The notes under the pieces: generated by a model
Told to the model about the DNA's origin: nothing
The model's database searches: none
What the model saw: only the letters and a program-made list of their open reading frames with translations
Made by a program: the position numbers and the translations under genes
Assembly (NCBI RefSeq): GCF_023073315.1
Contig: NZ_JADPJH010000011.1
Span: 16,146-78,506, forward strand
DNA: 62,361 nt
Direction: 5' to 3'
Source: Bradyrhizobium sp. 1
GTDB taxonomy: Bacteria; Pseudomonadota; Alphaproteobacteria; Rhizobiales; Xanthobacteraceae
Part shown: positions 8,396 through 17,808 of the stretch, in pieces
How the letters are laid out: every line of letters starts with the position of its first letter
Position numbering within the stretch: the stretch's first letter is position 1

Positions 8396-10063
8396 TCATG
8401 CGACCTCGCCTGCCTCAAGCCTGCGCGACCGCGCTTCGGCCTCCATCACAAACCCCTCATAGGCCTTGGCCGCGACCTCGTCGCAGATCCGGCGGTAGAC
8501 GCCGACGCCGCCGATATAGGGCATGAAGATCCGCGGCTTGCCCGGGATATTGGCGCCCATGTACCAGGAATTGGCCTGCGGATAGAGCGTGCCGTGGGCG
8601 ACCTCGTTGACATGCGCGACCCATTTGTCCTCGGCCTCCCTGCCCGCCTCCATGGTGACGAGACCCTGCTCGCGCATGTGGACGAGGCAGTCTGCGATCC
8701 AATCGACATGCTGCTCGATCGACACGATCATGTTCGAGAGCACCGACGGACTGCCAGGGCCGGTGATGATGAAGAGGTTCGGAAAGCCGGCGCTCATCAG
8801 GCCGAGATAGGTCTTGGGGCCCTCGGCCCATTTCTGGTTCAGCGTCTCGCCGCCGCGGCCGGTTATGTCGATCTTCGCAACTGATCCTGTCATGGCGTCG
8901 AAGCCCGTGGCCATCACCAGCGCGTCGACCTCGTGGTCCACGCCTGCGACACGGACGGCGCTCGCGGTGATCTCCTCAATTGGATTGGTCTTGATATCCA
9001 CCAGCGAAACATTCGGCCGGTTGAAGGTCGCAAAATAGTCCGTGTCGATGCAGATGCGCTTGGTGCCGATCGGATGGCTGTCGGGCTGGAGCAGCTTTGC
9101 GGTCTCCGGGTTCTTCACGATCTCGGCGATTTTGTTCCGCACGAAGTTCGCCGCGGTGTCGTTCGCGGAACGATTGAGACCGAGATTGTTGTAGACATAC
9201 AGGAAGGTCAGCCCGCCACGCTCCCAGCGCGCCCCGTACTTTCCGTTTCTGATCTCCTCGCTGTCGTCGAGCGCGCCGCGATCGGGTTGCTCCGCGAAAA
9301 TGCCGTTGCGCGCGACCTCGCGGGCGAATTGGCGGATCTCCGGATATTTCTTGCGGAACGTCTCGCGCTCCTCGTCGGTCAGCGCGGCGTTGCGGGCGGG
9401 AATGGAAAAATTCGCCGTGCGCTGAAACACCGTGAGATGTTTTGCTCGCTCGGCGATGATGGGCGCCGACTGGATGCCCGACGATCCCGTACCGATCAGG
9501 CCGACGCGCAAGCCGGTGAAATCGACATCCTCGTGCGGCCAATTGCCGGTGTGATAGACTGGGCCTTTGAAGTTTTCGAGACCCTTGATGTCGGGCTTGC
9601 GCGCATTCGAGAGACAGCCTGTCGCGAGCACGACGAACCGTGCTTGCACCGTCGTGCCGTCGGAGACGGTCACCGACCAGCGCTTCGCGAGCTCATCGAA
9701 CACGGCCCGCTCGACGCGCGTGTTGAACTGGATGTCGCGACGCAGATCGAAACGGTCGGCGACGTGGTTGGCGTATTTCAAAATCTCTGCTTGCGGCGCG
9801 TAGCGCTCGCTCCAGTCCCATTCCTGCTGAAGCTCTTCCGAGAAGGAGTAGGAATACTGCATGCTTTCGACATCGCAGCGCGCGCCGGGATAGCGATTCC
9901 AGTACCAGGTGCCGCCGACGCCGCCACCCCGCTCGTAGGCACGCGCCGAGAAGCCGAGCCCGCGCAGACGATGCAGCATGTACAGGCCGGCGAAGCCTGC
10001 GCCGACGACGACCACGTCGCAGGTTTCGGAGGCTTGAGCCGGACTCGCTTGCGCTGGCGACAT
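8396..10063 (-). CDS. Flavin-containing monooxygenase, Baeyer-Villiger type
   Basis: A 555-residue class B flavoprotein monooxygenase. The FAD-binding GAGFAG is at 21-26, the Baeyer-Villiger fingerprint FKGPVYHTGNW at 165-175, and the NADPH-binding GTGSSG at 191-196. A GGTWYWNRYPGARCD segment near 50-63 and a C-terminal ATGFDAMTGS motif also fit. It should insert oxygen next to a ketone using NADPH and O2; the substrate is unknown. The ATG at 10063 has GGGAG about 9 bases upstream. It is transcribed away from the nitronate monooxygenase gene across a 223-base spacer in which I see no strong site. The GST gene lies 101 bases downstream on the same strand. Confidence 0.92.
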   Translation of the reverse strand: MSPAQASPAQASETCDVVVVGAGFAGLYMLHRLRGLGFSARAYERGGGVGGTWYWNRYPGARCDVESMQYSYSFSEELQQEWDWSERYAPQAEILKYANHVADRFDLRRDIQFNTRVERAVFDELAKRWSVTVSDGTTVQARFVVLATGCLSNARKPDIKGLENFKGPVYHTGNWPHEDVDFTGLRVGLIGTGSSGIQSAPIIAERAKHLTVFQRTANFSIPARNAALTDEERETFRKKYPEIRQFAREVARNGIFAEQPDRGALDDSEEIRNGKYGARWERGGLTFLYVYNNLGLNRSANDTAANFVRNKIAEIVKNPETAKLLQPDSHPIGTKRICIDTDYFATFNRPNVSLVDIKTNPIEEITASAVRVAGVDHEVDALVMATGFDAMTGSVAKIDITGRGGETLNQKWAEGPKTYLGLMSAGFPNLFIITGPGSPSVLSNMIVSIEQHVDWIADCLVHMREQGLVTMEAGREAEDKWVAHVNEVAHGTLYPQANSWYMGANIPGKPRIFMPYIGGVGVYRRICDEVAAKAYEGFVMEAEARSRRLEAGEVA

Positions 10064-10286
10064 CGGTTGACGCTCCCTGATTGTTTTATGTTGTTGTGAG
10101 CCAGCATTCTCTCACGCCCGCCAAAGCGCAAGAGGGTAATCTGCGGCCCCTGCACGGCTTATTTTGCGCGACGGAATGGCTCATCGCGCAGTGTGGCGCC
10201 TGCACGCAAGATGCGCGCGGGAATCCGGCATGGCATCGCCAATGACGATGGGCTAGCGTCGTCGCGACGGCCGCCGGGAGAGAGCC

Positions 10287-11420
10287 ATGAAATCGCCGAT
10301 CTGCGACATGCTGGGCATCGAGTTCCCGCTACTCGCCTTCAGCCATTGCCGCGACGTCGTAGTCGCCGTCAGCCGCGCCGGCGGCTTTGGTGTGCTCGGC
10401 GCGACCGCGCATACACCTGACACGCTCGAGCGCGAGCTGAAATGGATCGACGAGCACGTCGACGGCAAACCTTACGGCATCGACGTGCTGATCCCCGAAA
10501 ACATGTCGACCGCAGGTGAGAAGGACGTCACCTGGAAGAACCTTGAGGCGCGCGTGCCGCCGGAGCACCGCACGTACACGCGCGATCTCCTGAGGAAGTA
10601 CGATATCGAGCTGACCACCACTGAAGTGGCCGACAACCAGCCGCAGCCGTTCGATGCCAAGACGGCGCTGGAGTTGCTCGAGGTCTCCTTCAATCATCCG
10701 ATCCGCCTGATCGCCAATGCGCTCGGCGTGCCGCCGAAGGCCATGATCGAGATGGGTAAGAAACACGGCGTGCCGGTGGCGGCGCTTGTCGGCGCCAAGG
10801 AGCACGCACTGCGCCAGGTTGCGGCCGGTGTGGACATTCTCGTGGTGCAGGGTACCGAAGCCGGCGGCCATTGCGGCGAAGTCTCGACCATGGTGCTGGT
10901 GCCGGAGGTGATCAAGGCGATCAAGCCGATCCGCGACGTGCCGGTGCTCGCGGCCGGCGGCATCATGACCGGACGGCAGATGGCGGCGTGCATGGCGATG
11001 GGCGCAGCCGGCGCCTGGACCGGCTCGGTGTGGCTTGCCACCGTCGAGGCCGAAACCTCGGAGATCTTTCGCGAGAAGATGATCGCGGCGTCTTCGCGCG
11101 ATGCGATCCGTTCCAAGGGCCGCACCGGAAAGCCGGCACGCCAACTGCGTTCGGTCTGGACCGATGCCTGGGACCGCGCGCCGGAGAGCCCCGGCGCGCT
11201 GCCGATGCCGCTGCAAAGCATCATCAGCCGCGATGCCTTCAACTCGATCGACCGTGCGGCGGCAAGCGGCAACGCCAAGGCGCGCGATTTCGTCAGCTAT
11301 TTTGTCGGCCAGGGCGTCGGCCTGATCGACAGCGTGAAGTCGGCGGGTGCGGTGGTGCAGGAATTCAAGGAAGATTTTGCCGAAGCCGTCGATCATATGA
11401 ATGCGCTGGTGGCGGAGTGA
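10287..11420 (+). CDS. Nitronate monooxygenase family protein
   Basis: A 377-residue FMN TIM-barrel protein of the 2-nitropropane dioxygenase family. It starts at IEFPLLAFSH, has the FMN-phosphate region GTEAGGHCG near residue 193 and AAGGIMTGRQMAACMAMGA near 225. It would oxidise propionate-3-nitronate or similar nitronates, or act as a related enoyl reductase; sequence alone cannot decide. The ATG follows a GGGAGAGAG ribosome-binding site. The thiolase-like gene is next on the same strand, 123 bases away with a palindromic repeat between them, so they may be co-transcribed. The flavin monooxygenase is divergent. Confidence 0.85.
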   Translation: MKSPICDMLGIEFPLLAFSHCRDVVVAVSRAGGFGVLGATAHTPDTLERELKWIDEHVDGKPYGIDVLIPENMSTAGEKDVTWKNLEARVPPEHRTYTRDLLRKYDIELTTTEVADNQPQPFDAKTALELLEVSFNHPIRLIANALGVPPKAMIEMGKKHGVPVAALVGAKEHALRQVAAGVDILVVQGTEAGGHCGEVSTMVLVPEVIKAIKPIRDVPVLAAGGIMTGRQMAACMAMGAAGAWTGSVWLATVEAETSEIFREKMIAASSRDAIRSKGRTGKPARQLRSVWTDAWDRAPESPGALPMPLQSIISRDAFNSIDRAAASGNAKARDFVSYFVGQGVGLIDSVKSAGAVVQEFKEDFAEAVDHMNALVAE

Positions 11421-11429
11421 TACCCACGT

Positions 11430-11516
11430 CGTCATTGCGAGCGCAGCGAAGCAATCCAGACTGCCTCCGCGGATACATTTCTGGATTGCTTCGTCGCTTC
11501 GCTCCTCGCAATGACG
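11430..11516. repeat. Palindromic intergenic repeat, family A
   Basis: A complete copy, with left arm CGTCATTGCGAGCGCAGCG and right arm CGCTTCGCTCCTCGCAATGACG; the inner AAGCAATCCAG pairs with CTGGATTGCTT. It would form a hairpin or cruciform between the nitronate monooxygenase and thiolase-like genes. The other copies are at 25396 and 37482, with fragments at 13 and 54643. Confidence 0.9.
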
Positions 11517-11543
11517 AAACAACTGAGATCGTGAATTGAGGCC

Positions 11544-13061
11544 ATGACCGACAAGACCAACATCCCCGAAGACCGCATCCCCGTCATCGTCGGCATCGGC
11601 GAGATCGTCGACCGCCCGAAGGAGATCACCGAGGGCCTCGAGCCGCTCGATCTGCTGGAACAGTCGTTGCGGCGCGCAGAACAAGACGCCGGCGCAAAGC
11701 TGCTCGGCGAGGTGCAGTCGCTCGACGTCGTCAATTTCCTGAGCTGGCGTTATCGCGATCCGGAAAAGCTCTTGGCGCAACGCCTCGGCATCTCACCCGC
11801 GCATTGCTATTACGGGCCGGTCGGCGGCGAGAGCCCGATCCGCTTCATCCACGAAGCTGCCAAGCGCATCGCGCGCGGCGAATGCAGCGTCGCGGCGGTC
11901 TGCGGCGCTGAGGCTCAGTCGACTGCGACCAAGGCCGAGCGTGCCAGCGCCAAGCTGCCATGGACGCCATTTGCCCATGATGTCGAGGAACCCAAGCGGG
12001 GCGCGGCGTTCCAGAAGCCGCTGGCCGTGACACTCGGCGTGTTCCGCCCCGTCACGGTCTATCCGTTCTACGAGGCCGCCTCCTCCGCACATTGGGGTCA
12101 GACGCCACGCGACGCCATGGCGGAATCGGGCACGCTGTGGTCGCGCTATTCGGAGGCCGCTGCACAAAATCCCAACGCCTGGCTCAAGCGGCGCTATGCG
12201 CCTGACGAGATCACGACGCCGACCGCGGACAACCGCCTCATTGCATGGCCCTACAACAAGCTCATGGTCGCCAACCCCAGCGTCAACATGGGCGGCGCGC
12301 TGCTGCTCACCAGCCTCGCCAAGGCGCGCGCACTCGGCATCGCAGAGGACAGACTGGTGTATCCGCTCGGCGGCGCCTCGGCGGAGGAGCCGCGCGACTA
12401 TCTCTTGCGCGACCAGTTTTACGAAAGCCATCCGCAGAATGCCGTATTGAAGGCGACGATGGACCTCGCCGGCGGCGACGGCAAAAAGTTCGACGCGATC
12501 GAGCTCTACAGCTGCTTCCCCTGCGTACCCAAGATGGCGCGGCGAACGCTGGGCCTTTCCGGCGACGTGCAGCCGACCGTGACCGGTGGCCTCACCTTCT
12601 TCGGCGCACCGCTCAACACCTACATGACGCATGCGGCCTGCGCGATGGTGCGCCGCGTGCGCGATGGCGCCAAGCTCGGCCTGCTCTATGGCCAGGGCGG
12701 TTTTGTTACCAAGCATCACGCACTGGTGGTGTCGAAGACGCCGCCGCGCGAGGCGCTGGCGCAGGAGACGAGCGTGCAGGCGGAGGCCGACCGCAACAAG
12801 CGCGCGGTGCCGGAGTTCGTGACGGATGTCTCAGGCAAGGGCAAGGTCGAGAGCTTTACCGTGCTCTACGGCCGTGGCGGCGACGTCGAGCACGGCGTGG
12901 TGATGCTGCAGACCGAGGACGACCGACGCACGCTGGCGCGGATTCCGGCAAGCGATGGTGCGACGCTGGCGCATCTGCTGAATATGGACCGCACGCCGGT
13001 CGGTTCGTTCGGCGAGATCACGATGGCCGCCGATGGCGTGCCGGAGTGGCGGGTGGCCTAG
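11544..13061 (+). CDS. Thiolase-like protein (TLP1-type acetyl-CoA acetyltransferase family)
   Basis: A 505-residue protein with a thiolase fold followed by an extra C-terminal domain (about 410-505), as in thiolase-like proteins of type 1. The late thiolase loop GGLTFFGAPLNTYMTHA (near 352) is kept. At the place where true thiolases carry the nucleophilic Cys, the sequence reads YYGPVGGESPIRFIHEA with no Cys, so classical thiolysis is doubtful. It may bind acyl-CoA or act as a condensing or carrier partner. It lies downstream of the nitronate monooxygenase and has no operon partner after it; a palindromic repeat follows. Confidence 0.8.
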   Translation: MTDKTNIPEDRIPVIVGIGEIVDRPKEITEGLEPLDLLEQSLRRAEQDAGAKLLGEVQSLDVVNFLSWRYRDPEKLLAQRLGISPAHCYYGPVGGESPIRFIHEAAKRIARGECSVAAVCGAEAQSTATKAERASAKLPWTPFAHDVEEPKRGAAFQKPLAVTLGVFRPVTVYPFYEAASSAHWGQTPRDAMAESGTLWSRYSEAAAQNPNAWLKRRYAPDEITTPTADNRLIAWPYNKLMVANPSVNMGGALLLTSLAKARALGIAEDRLVYPLGGASAEEPRDYLLRDQFYESHPQNAVLKATMDLAGGDGKKFDAIELYSCFPCVPKMARRTLGLSGDVQPTVTGGLTFFGAPLNTYMTHAACAMVRRVRDGAKLGLLYGQGGFVTKHHALVVSKTPPREALAQETSVQAEADRNKRAVPEFVTDVSGKGKVESFTVLYGRGGDVEHGVVMLQTEDDRRTLARIPASDGATLAHLLNMDRTPVGSFGEITMAADGVPEWRVA

Positions 13062-13062
13062 C

Positions 13063-13200
13063 TCCCGTGTCCCGGACGTGGTGCGGCATGCAATGCCGCT
13101 CCGCAGAGCCGGGACCCAGAAAGCAACATGGTGCTCTGAGAGATGGGCCCCGGCTCAGCAGCGCACCACTTCGTGCTGCGCTGCGTCCGGGGCACGAGAG
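13063..13200. repeat. Long structured intergenic repeat, family E
   Basis: A 138-base element whose two halves are imperfect inverted copies, starting CGTGTCCCGGACG and ending CGTCCGGGGCACGAGAG. Each half carries its own inner hairpin. The element separates the convergent thiolase-like and efflux adaptor genes. Similar copies are at 39013-39156 and 44788-44910. Confidence 0.88.
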
Positions 13201-13204
13201 TGGT

Positions 13205-14407
13205 CTAGCTCTTCGGCGCCTGCTTCTCTGACGCCGTGGCCGGCTTGCCCTTGGCACCGGGGCCGGTCACCCGAACCGCATCGCCATCGGACAGGCCGTC
13301 CGGTGGTGCCGTGATGACGCGGTCATCGGCTGCGATCCCCGAGGCGAGCTCGATCTCGCGGCCGAGATCGCGGGCGATCGTCACCGGCTTGAACAGCACC
13401 TTATCGTCCGCACCGACGGTCGCGACGCGCAGGCCGCTGCCGTTGAAGATCAAGGCGCTGGCGGGGATGCTGAGCGGCGCGGAATCGCGCTGGAGGTTCA
13501 GCTTCACGCTGGCATAGCCGCCGGGCATCAGCTCACCGCTGGAATTGTCGAGGCCAAGCTGCATGCGCGTGGTGCCCGAGGCGACATCGACAGCCTGCGA
13601 GGAAGCCTCGACCGTCGCCTGGAAAGTCCGGTTCGGATACTCCGGCAGCGCGATGGTGGCCTTGGCGCCGAGCTTGATCGCCGGCACGTAGTTCTGGGGC
13701 ACGTTGATATAGACGCGCAGCTTGGTGATGTCGGACACCACGAACATCGCCGGGCCCGAGCCGCCGCCGGAATTGATCAGCGCGCCGACGTCGGTGTCGC
13801 GCGCGGTGACGACACCATCGAATGGAACGGTGATCTTCTTGTAGCCGGCCAGCGCCTCAAGGCGCTCGACATTGGCCTGCCCGGAGTGAACGGCCGCGTT
13901 CTTGTTGGAGAGGTCGGCGGTGCGCTCGTCGATCTCCTGCGCGGAGACGAAGTTGGACGCGACCAGCGTCTTGCGCCGGTTCAGCGTCGCTTCCGAGAGC
14001 CTGGCGCTGGCCTGCTGGCTGGCGAGATCAGCCCGGGCCTGCAACAGCTGCTGGTCGAGGTCGGGCGCCTCGATCTCGGCGATCACTTGCCCAGCCTTGA
14101 CGCGGGCGCCCATGTCGACGCTCCAGCTCTTCAGATAGCCCGAGACCCGGGCGAAGATCGGCGCGCGGTAATAGGCCTCGAGCCGGCCCGGCAGATCGAT
14201 GGTGGAATTGAGGGACTTGGCGTTGGGCAGGGTCACCGCGACGCTGGGAACGGCCTGGTCGTCGGTCCATTCCTTCAGCTTGGAGCCTTGGTCCTCACGG
14301 GCGCGGATGCCGGTGCCGACCACGAGGCCTGCCGCAATCAGCGCCGCCACGCCGAAAATGCCCAGTTTCCGGTGCGACACCGGGGAGCGGGATTCAGTGG
14401 GCGACAT
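13205..14407 (-). CDS. RND efflux periplasmic adaptor (membrane fusion protein)
   Basis: A 400-residue adaptor that links an inner-membrane RND pump to an outer-membrane channel. An N-terminal anchor (about 20-38) is followed by a barrel-sandwich half near 80 (FARVSGYLKSWSVDMG) and an alpha-hairpin. The second half (PFDGVVTARDTDVGALI) and the beta-barrel and proximal domains follow. The start at 14407 lies 14 bases inside the permease gene, so the two are translationally coupled; a longer frame upstream is not needed. No outer-membrane factor gene is adjacent, so the pump must use a channel encoded elsewhere. The substrate is unknown. Confidence 0.9.
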   Translation of the reverse strand: MSPTESRSPVSHRKLGIFGVAALIAAGLVVGTGIRAREDQGSKLKEWTDDQAVPSVAVTLPNAKSLNSTIDLPGRLEAYYRAPIFARVSGYLKSWSVDMGARVKAGQVIAEIEAPDLDQQLLQARADLASQQASARLSEATLNRRKTLVASNFVSAQEIDERTADLSNKNAAVHSGQANVERLEALAGYKKITVPFDGVVTARDTDVGALINSGGGSGPAMFVVSDITKLRVYINVPQNYVPAIKLGAKATIALPEYPNRTFQATVEASSQAVDVASGTTRMQLGLDNSSGELMPGGYASVKLNLQRDSAPLSIPASALIFNGSGLRVATVGADDKVLFKPVTIARDLGREIELASGIAADDRVITAPPDGLSDGDAVRVTGPGAKGKPATASEKQAPKS

Positions 14408-17400
14408 GCGGAGTCTCCAGGGAGGCGGCGGCTTTGGCGCCTTGTTTCTTGTGTACCATACTGAACACCACGGGAACAAACATCAGCGTGGCGAAGGTTG
14501 CAAAGATCAGGCCGCCGATGACGGCGCGGCCGAGCGGCGCGTTCTGCTCGCCGCCTTCGCCCAGCCCCAGCGCCATCGGCGCCATGCCGATGATCATGGC
14601 GAGCGCGGTCATCAGCACCGGGCGGAACCGGACGAAGCCGGCTTCCAGCGCAGCCGCAATGGGATCGCCGAGCTCCTCGTAGCGCTCGCGGGCAAAGGTG
14701 ATCACGAGCACGCTGTTGGCGGTAGCGACGCCCATGCACATGATGGCGCCGGTGAGCGCCGGCACCGACAGCGTGGTCTGCGTCGTGAACAGCATCCAGA
14801 CGATGCCGGCGAGCGCGGCCGGAAGTGCCGTGATGATCACGAACGGATCGGACCACGACTGGAAGTTCACGACGATCAGCAGATAGATCAGCACGACCGC
14901 CCCGAGCAGGCCGAACAGCAGTCCTGTGAAGGCACTGTTCATGGTCTGCACCTGGCCGAGCAGCACCACGGAGGAGCCCTTCGGCACCTCCTTGGCGGTA
15001 TCGGCGATCACTTGGCGGATGTCATTGGCGACCGCGCCGAGGTCGCGGCCCGAGGTCGTGGCAAAGATCTGCACCATCGACTGGATGTCGTATTGCGACA
15101 CCACCGCGCTCGAGACCGAGCGCTTGATGTCGGCGATGCCGCCGAGGATCGGCGACTGCGCGTTCCCGGCGGCCGTGATCGGCAGCGTCTGCAACGCGCT
15201 GAGCGAGTCGATCTGGTATTGCGGCGTCTGCATCACGATCGAATAGGAGACGCCGTTGTCGGGGTTGAGAAAGTAGGTCGGCGCGACCTGCGAGGAGCCG
15301 GCGAGATTGACCACGAGGCTGTTGGTGACGTCGCGCTCGGTCAGGCCGACATATTGTGCGCGGGTGCGGTCGACATCGATGTTGAAGGTCGGATTGTTTG
15401 GCGATTGCTGGATGCGCGCGTCGGCAACGCCGGGAATCTTGCGGACCCTGGCCAGCAGATTGTTGGCGTAGGCGAAATTGGCGCTGATATTGGCGCCGCG
15501 GATCTGAAGGTCGATCGGCGCCGGCGCACCAAAGTTCAGGATCTGGCTGACGATGTCGGCCGGCAGGAAGGAGAAGCTGACGCCCGGGAATAGCCGCGGC
15601 AGCTGCTCGCGCAGCACGCGCACATGCTCTTCGGTCGGCTTGTGGCCTTCCTTCAGCTTGATCTGGATGTCGCCGTCCTGCGGGCCGATCACGCCGGTGT
15701 TGTTGTAGGTCATGTTGATGCCGGAGATCGGCATGCCGATGTTGTCGGTCAGCGTGTCGATCTCGCCCGGGACCAGCTTGCGGATCGCCTTCTGCACGTC
15801 CGCGAGCTGGTTGGCGGTCTCCTCGACGCGGGTGCCGACCTGGGTGCGGACGTGCATCAGGATGTTGCCGGCGTCGACCGCTGGAAAGAAGTTGCGCCCG
15901 AGGAACGGCACCAGCGCAAAGGACGCGCCGACCACGCAGAGGAAGCCGATCACGAACACCGGACGGTGCGCCAGCGCGAGCCCGAGGAAATTATGGTAGC
16001 CGCCACGGATGCGCTCGAAGCGAGCTTCGAAACCGCGCTGGAACCAGACCAGCGGATTGCGCGACTTCGGCGGCTCGCCGTCGTGATGGACGTGCGGCTG
16101 CAGCAGGTAATTCGCCATGGTCGGCACCAGCGTGCGCGACAGGATGAACGACCAGATCATCGCGAACATCACCGCTTCGGCCATCGGCACGAACAGGAAG
16201 CGCGCGACGCCGGTGAGGAAGAACATCGGCACGAACACGATGCAGATACAGAGCAGCGAGACGAAAGCCGGCGTCACGATCTGGTTGGCGCCGTCGAGGA
16301 TCGATTGCTCGACCGGCTTGCCCTGCTCCAGATGATAATTGATGTTCTCGATGGTCACGGTAGCGTCGTCGACGAGGATGCCGACCGCGAGCGCGAGGCC
16401 GCCGAGCGTCATGATGTTCAACGTCTCGCCGATCGCCGATAGCATGATGATGGCGCCAAGCACGGAGAGCGGGATCGAGACCGCGATGATCACGGTCGAG
16501 CGCCAGCTGCCGAGGAACAGCAGGATCATGACGCTGGTCAGCAGCGCCGCGATCACGCCCTCGACGGCAACGCCTTGAATCGCGCCGCGGACGAACACCG
16601 ACTGGTCGCCGATGAAGCCGATCTTGAGCGCGTCCGGCAGCTGGTCCTTGACGTCGATCACCTTCTGCTTGATGCCGGCGATGATATCGAGCGTCGAGGT
16701 CGCGCCCGCCTTCAGCACCATCATCAGCACCGAGCGGTTGCCGTCGACGTGGACGATGTTGGTCTGCGGCGGATTGCCGTCACGAACGGTCGCGACGTCG
16801 CGCACATAGACCATGGCGCCGTTGACGGTCCTGATCGGCAAATTGCCGAGCTCGTCGATCTTGAGCGGCGAGTTGTTGAGCTGGATGTTGTACTCGAAGA
16901 TGCCGATCTTCTGTGTGCCGACCGGTGTGATCAGGTTCTGCGCGGCCAGCGCATTGGCGACGTCCTGGCCGGACAGGCCGCGGGCCTGGAGCGCGGTCGG
17001 ATCGAGGTCGATCTGGATCTGGCGCTGCTTGCCACCGAATGGGTAGGGAATCGCCGCACCCGGCACGGTGACCAGCGGCGTGCGGAGCTGGTTGATGCCT
17101 ATGTCGGCGAGGTTCTGCTCGGTCAGGCCGTCGCCCGACAGCGCCACCTGGATGATCGGCACGGTCGAGGCCGAGTAGTTCAGGATCAAGGGCGGCGTCG
17201 CGCCCGGCGGCATCTGCTTGATCAGCGTCTGCGAGATCGCGGTGACCTGCGCGTTGGCGGTGCGAATGTCGACGTTCGGCTGAAAGAAGATCTTGATGAT
17301 GCCAAAGCCGTTATAGGAGTTGGCGGTGATGTGCTCGATGTCGTTGACCGTCGTCGTCAGCGCGCGCTGGAACGGCGTGGTGATGCGGCCCGACATCTGG

Positions 17401-17573
17401 TCCGGCGGCAGGCCGGTATACTGCCAGACTACGCCGATCACGGGGATGCGGATATCAGGGAAGATGTCGGTCGGCGTCCGCAGCGCCGCCAGCGGTCCGA
17501 TGATCAGCAGCAGCAGCGCGAGCACGACAAACGTATAGGGTCGGCTCAGGGCAATACGAACCAGAGCAATCAT
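14394..17573 (-). CDS. RND family efflux permease (HAE1/AcrB type)
   Basis: A 1059-residue inner-membrane pump of full family length. It has TM1 at about 10-30, two large periplasmic loops and twelve predicted membrane segments. The TM4 proton-relay pair is in GLALAVGILVDDATVTIENI, and the C-terminal repeat ends with LMFVPVVFSMVHKKQ. It exports small hydrophobic compounds out of the cell by proton antiport, together with the adaptor downstream (overlap of 14 bases). No local regulator is present. A small-molecule link to the neighbouring catabolic genes is possible but not shown; the levulinate locus of Pseudomonas also includes an RND-type gene. Confidence 0.93.
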   Translation of the reverse strand: MIALVRIALSRPYTFVVLALLLLIIGPLAALRTPTDIFPDIRIPVIGVVWQYTGLPPDQMSGRITTPFQRALTTTVNDIEHITANSYNGFGIIKIFFQPNVDIRTANAQVTAISQTLIKQMPPGATPPLILNYSASTVPIIQVALSGDGLTEQNLADIGINQLRTPLVTVPGAAIPYPFGGKQRQIQIDLDPTALQARGLSGQDVANALAAQNLITPVGTQKIGIFEYNIQLNNSPLKIDELGNLPIRTVNGAMVYVRDVATVRDGNPPQTNIVHVDGNRSVLMMVLKAGATSTLDIIAGIKQKVIDVKDQLPDALKIGFIGDQSVFVRGAIQGVAVEGVIAALLTSVMILLFLGSWRSTVIIAVSIPLSVLGAIIMLSAIGETLNIMTLGGLALAVGILVDDATVTIENINYHLEQGKPVEQSILDGANQIVTPAFVSLLCICIVFVPMFFLTGVARFLFVPMAEAVMFAMIWSFILSRTLVPTMANYLLQPHVHHDGEPPKSRNPLVWFQRGFEARFERIRGGYHNFLGLALAHRPVFVIGFLCVVGASFALVPFLGRNFFPAVDAGNILMHVRTQVGTRVEETANQLADVQKAIRKLVPGEIDTLTDNIGMPISGINMTYNNTGVIGPQDGDIQIKLKEGHKPTEEHVRVLREQLPRLFPGVSFSFLPADIVSQILNFGAPAPIDLQIRGANISANFAYANNLLARVRKIPGVADARIQQSPNNPTFNIDVDRTRAQYVGLTERDVTNSLVVNLAGSSQVAPTYFLNPDNGVSYSIVMQTPQYQIDSLSALQTLPITAAGNAQSPILGGIADIKRSVSSAVVSQYDIQSMVQIFATTSGRDLGAVANDIRQVIADTAKEVPKGSSVVLLGQVQTMNSAFTGLLFGLLGAVVLIYLLIVVNFQSWSDPFVIITALPAALAGIVWMLFTTQTTLSVPALTGAIMCMGVATANSVLVITFARERYEELGDPIAAALEAGFVRFRPVLMTALAMIIGMAPMALGLGEGGEQNAPLGRAVIGGLIFATFATLMFVPVVFSMVHKKQGAKAAASLETPHVAH

Positions 17574-17648
17574 TCGCCGAATAAATCCAGGTCAAGCAGG
17601 GATACGGAATCCGCCCCCACGGGGATCCTCTTCCCCTTTACCCGAGCA

Positions 17649-17674
17649 CCGCCGGAAACGCTAATCTCCGGCGG
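17649..17674 (-). terminator. Hairpin after chemoreceptor gene 1 (possible terminator)
   Basis: An inverted repeat with arms CCGCCGGA and TCCGGCGG around a 10-base loop, placed in the 235-base gap between the chemoreceptor stop (17809) and the efflux permease start (17573). There is no clear U-run on the minus strand, so termination is only possible. I see no gene in the rest of the gap. Confidence 0.4.
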
Positions 17675-17808
17675 CTTTACGGCATTCAATTCCCTGCTAC
17701 CGCGCTGCGGAATAGGCATCGCAGCTATGCGGTCGAGGTCCTCGTCGAGACGTCGCTGCGGCCTTGGCCGCGGCGACGTCGAGGGTAGGCCGACGCCAAT
17801 TCGGCCAT

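Noticed and set aside
14338..17573. Efflux pump genes as part of the Lva-like locus
   Set aside because: An RND-type gene is known in the Pseudomonas levulinate cluster, but here it is 8 kb away and the pump is the ordinary HAE1 type, so the link is too weak to claim.
17649..17674. Strong intrinsic terminator after chemoreceptor gene 1
   Set aside because: The stem is good, but there is no U-run on the minus strand; kept only as a low-confidence hairpin.
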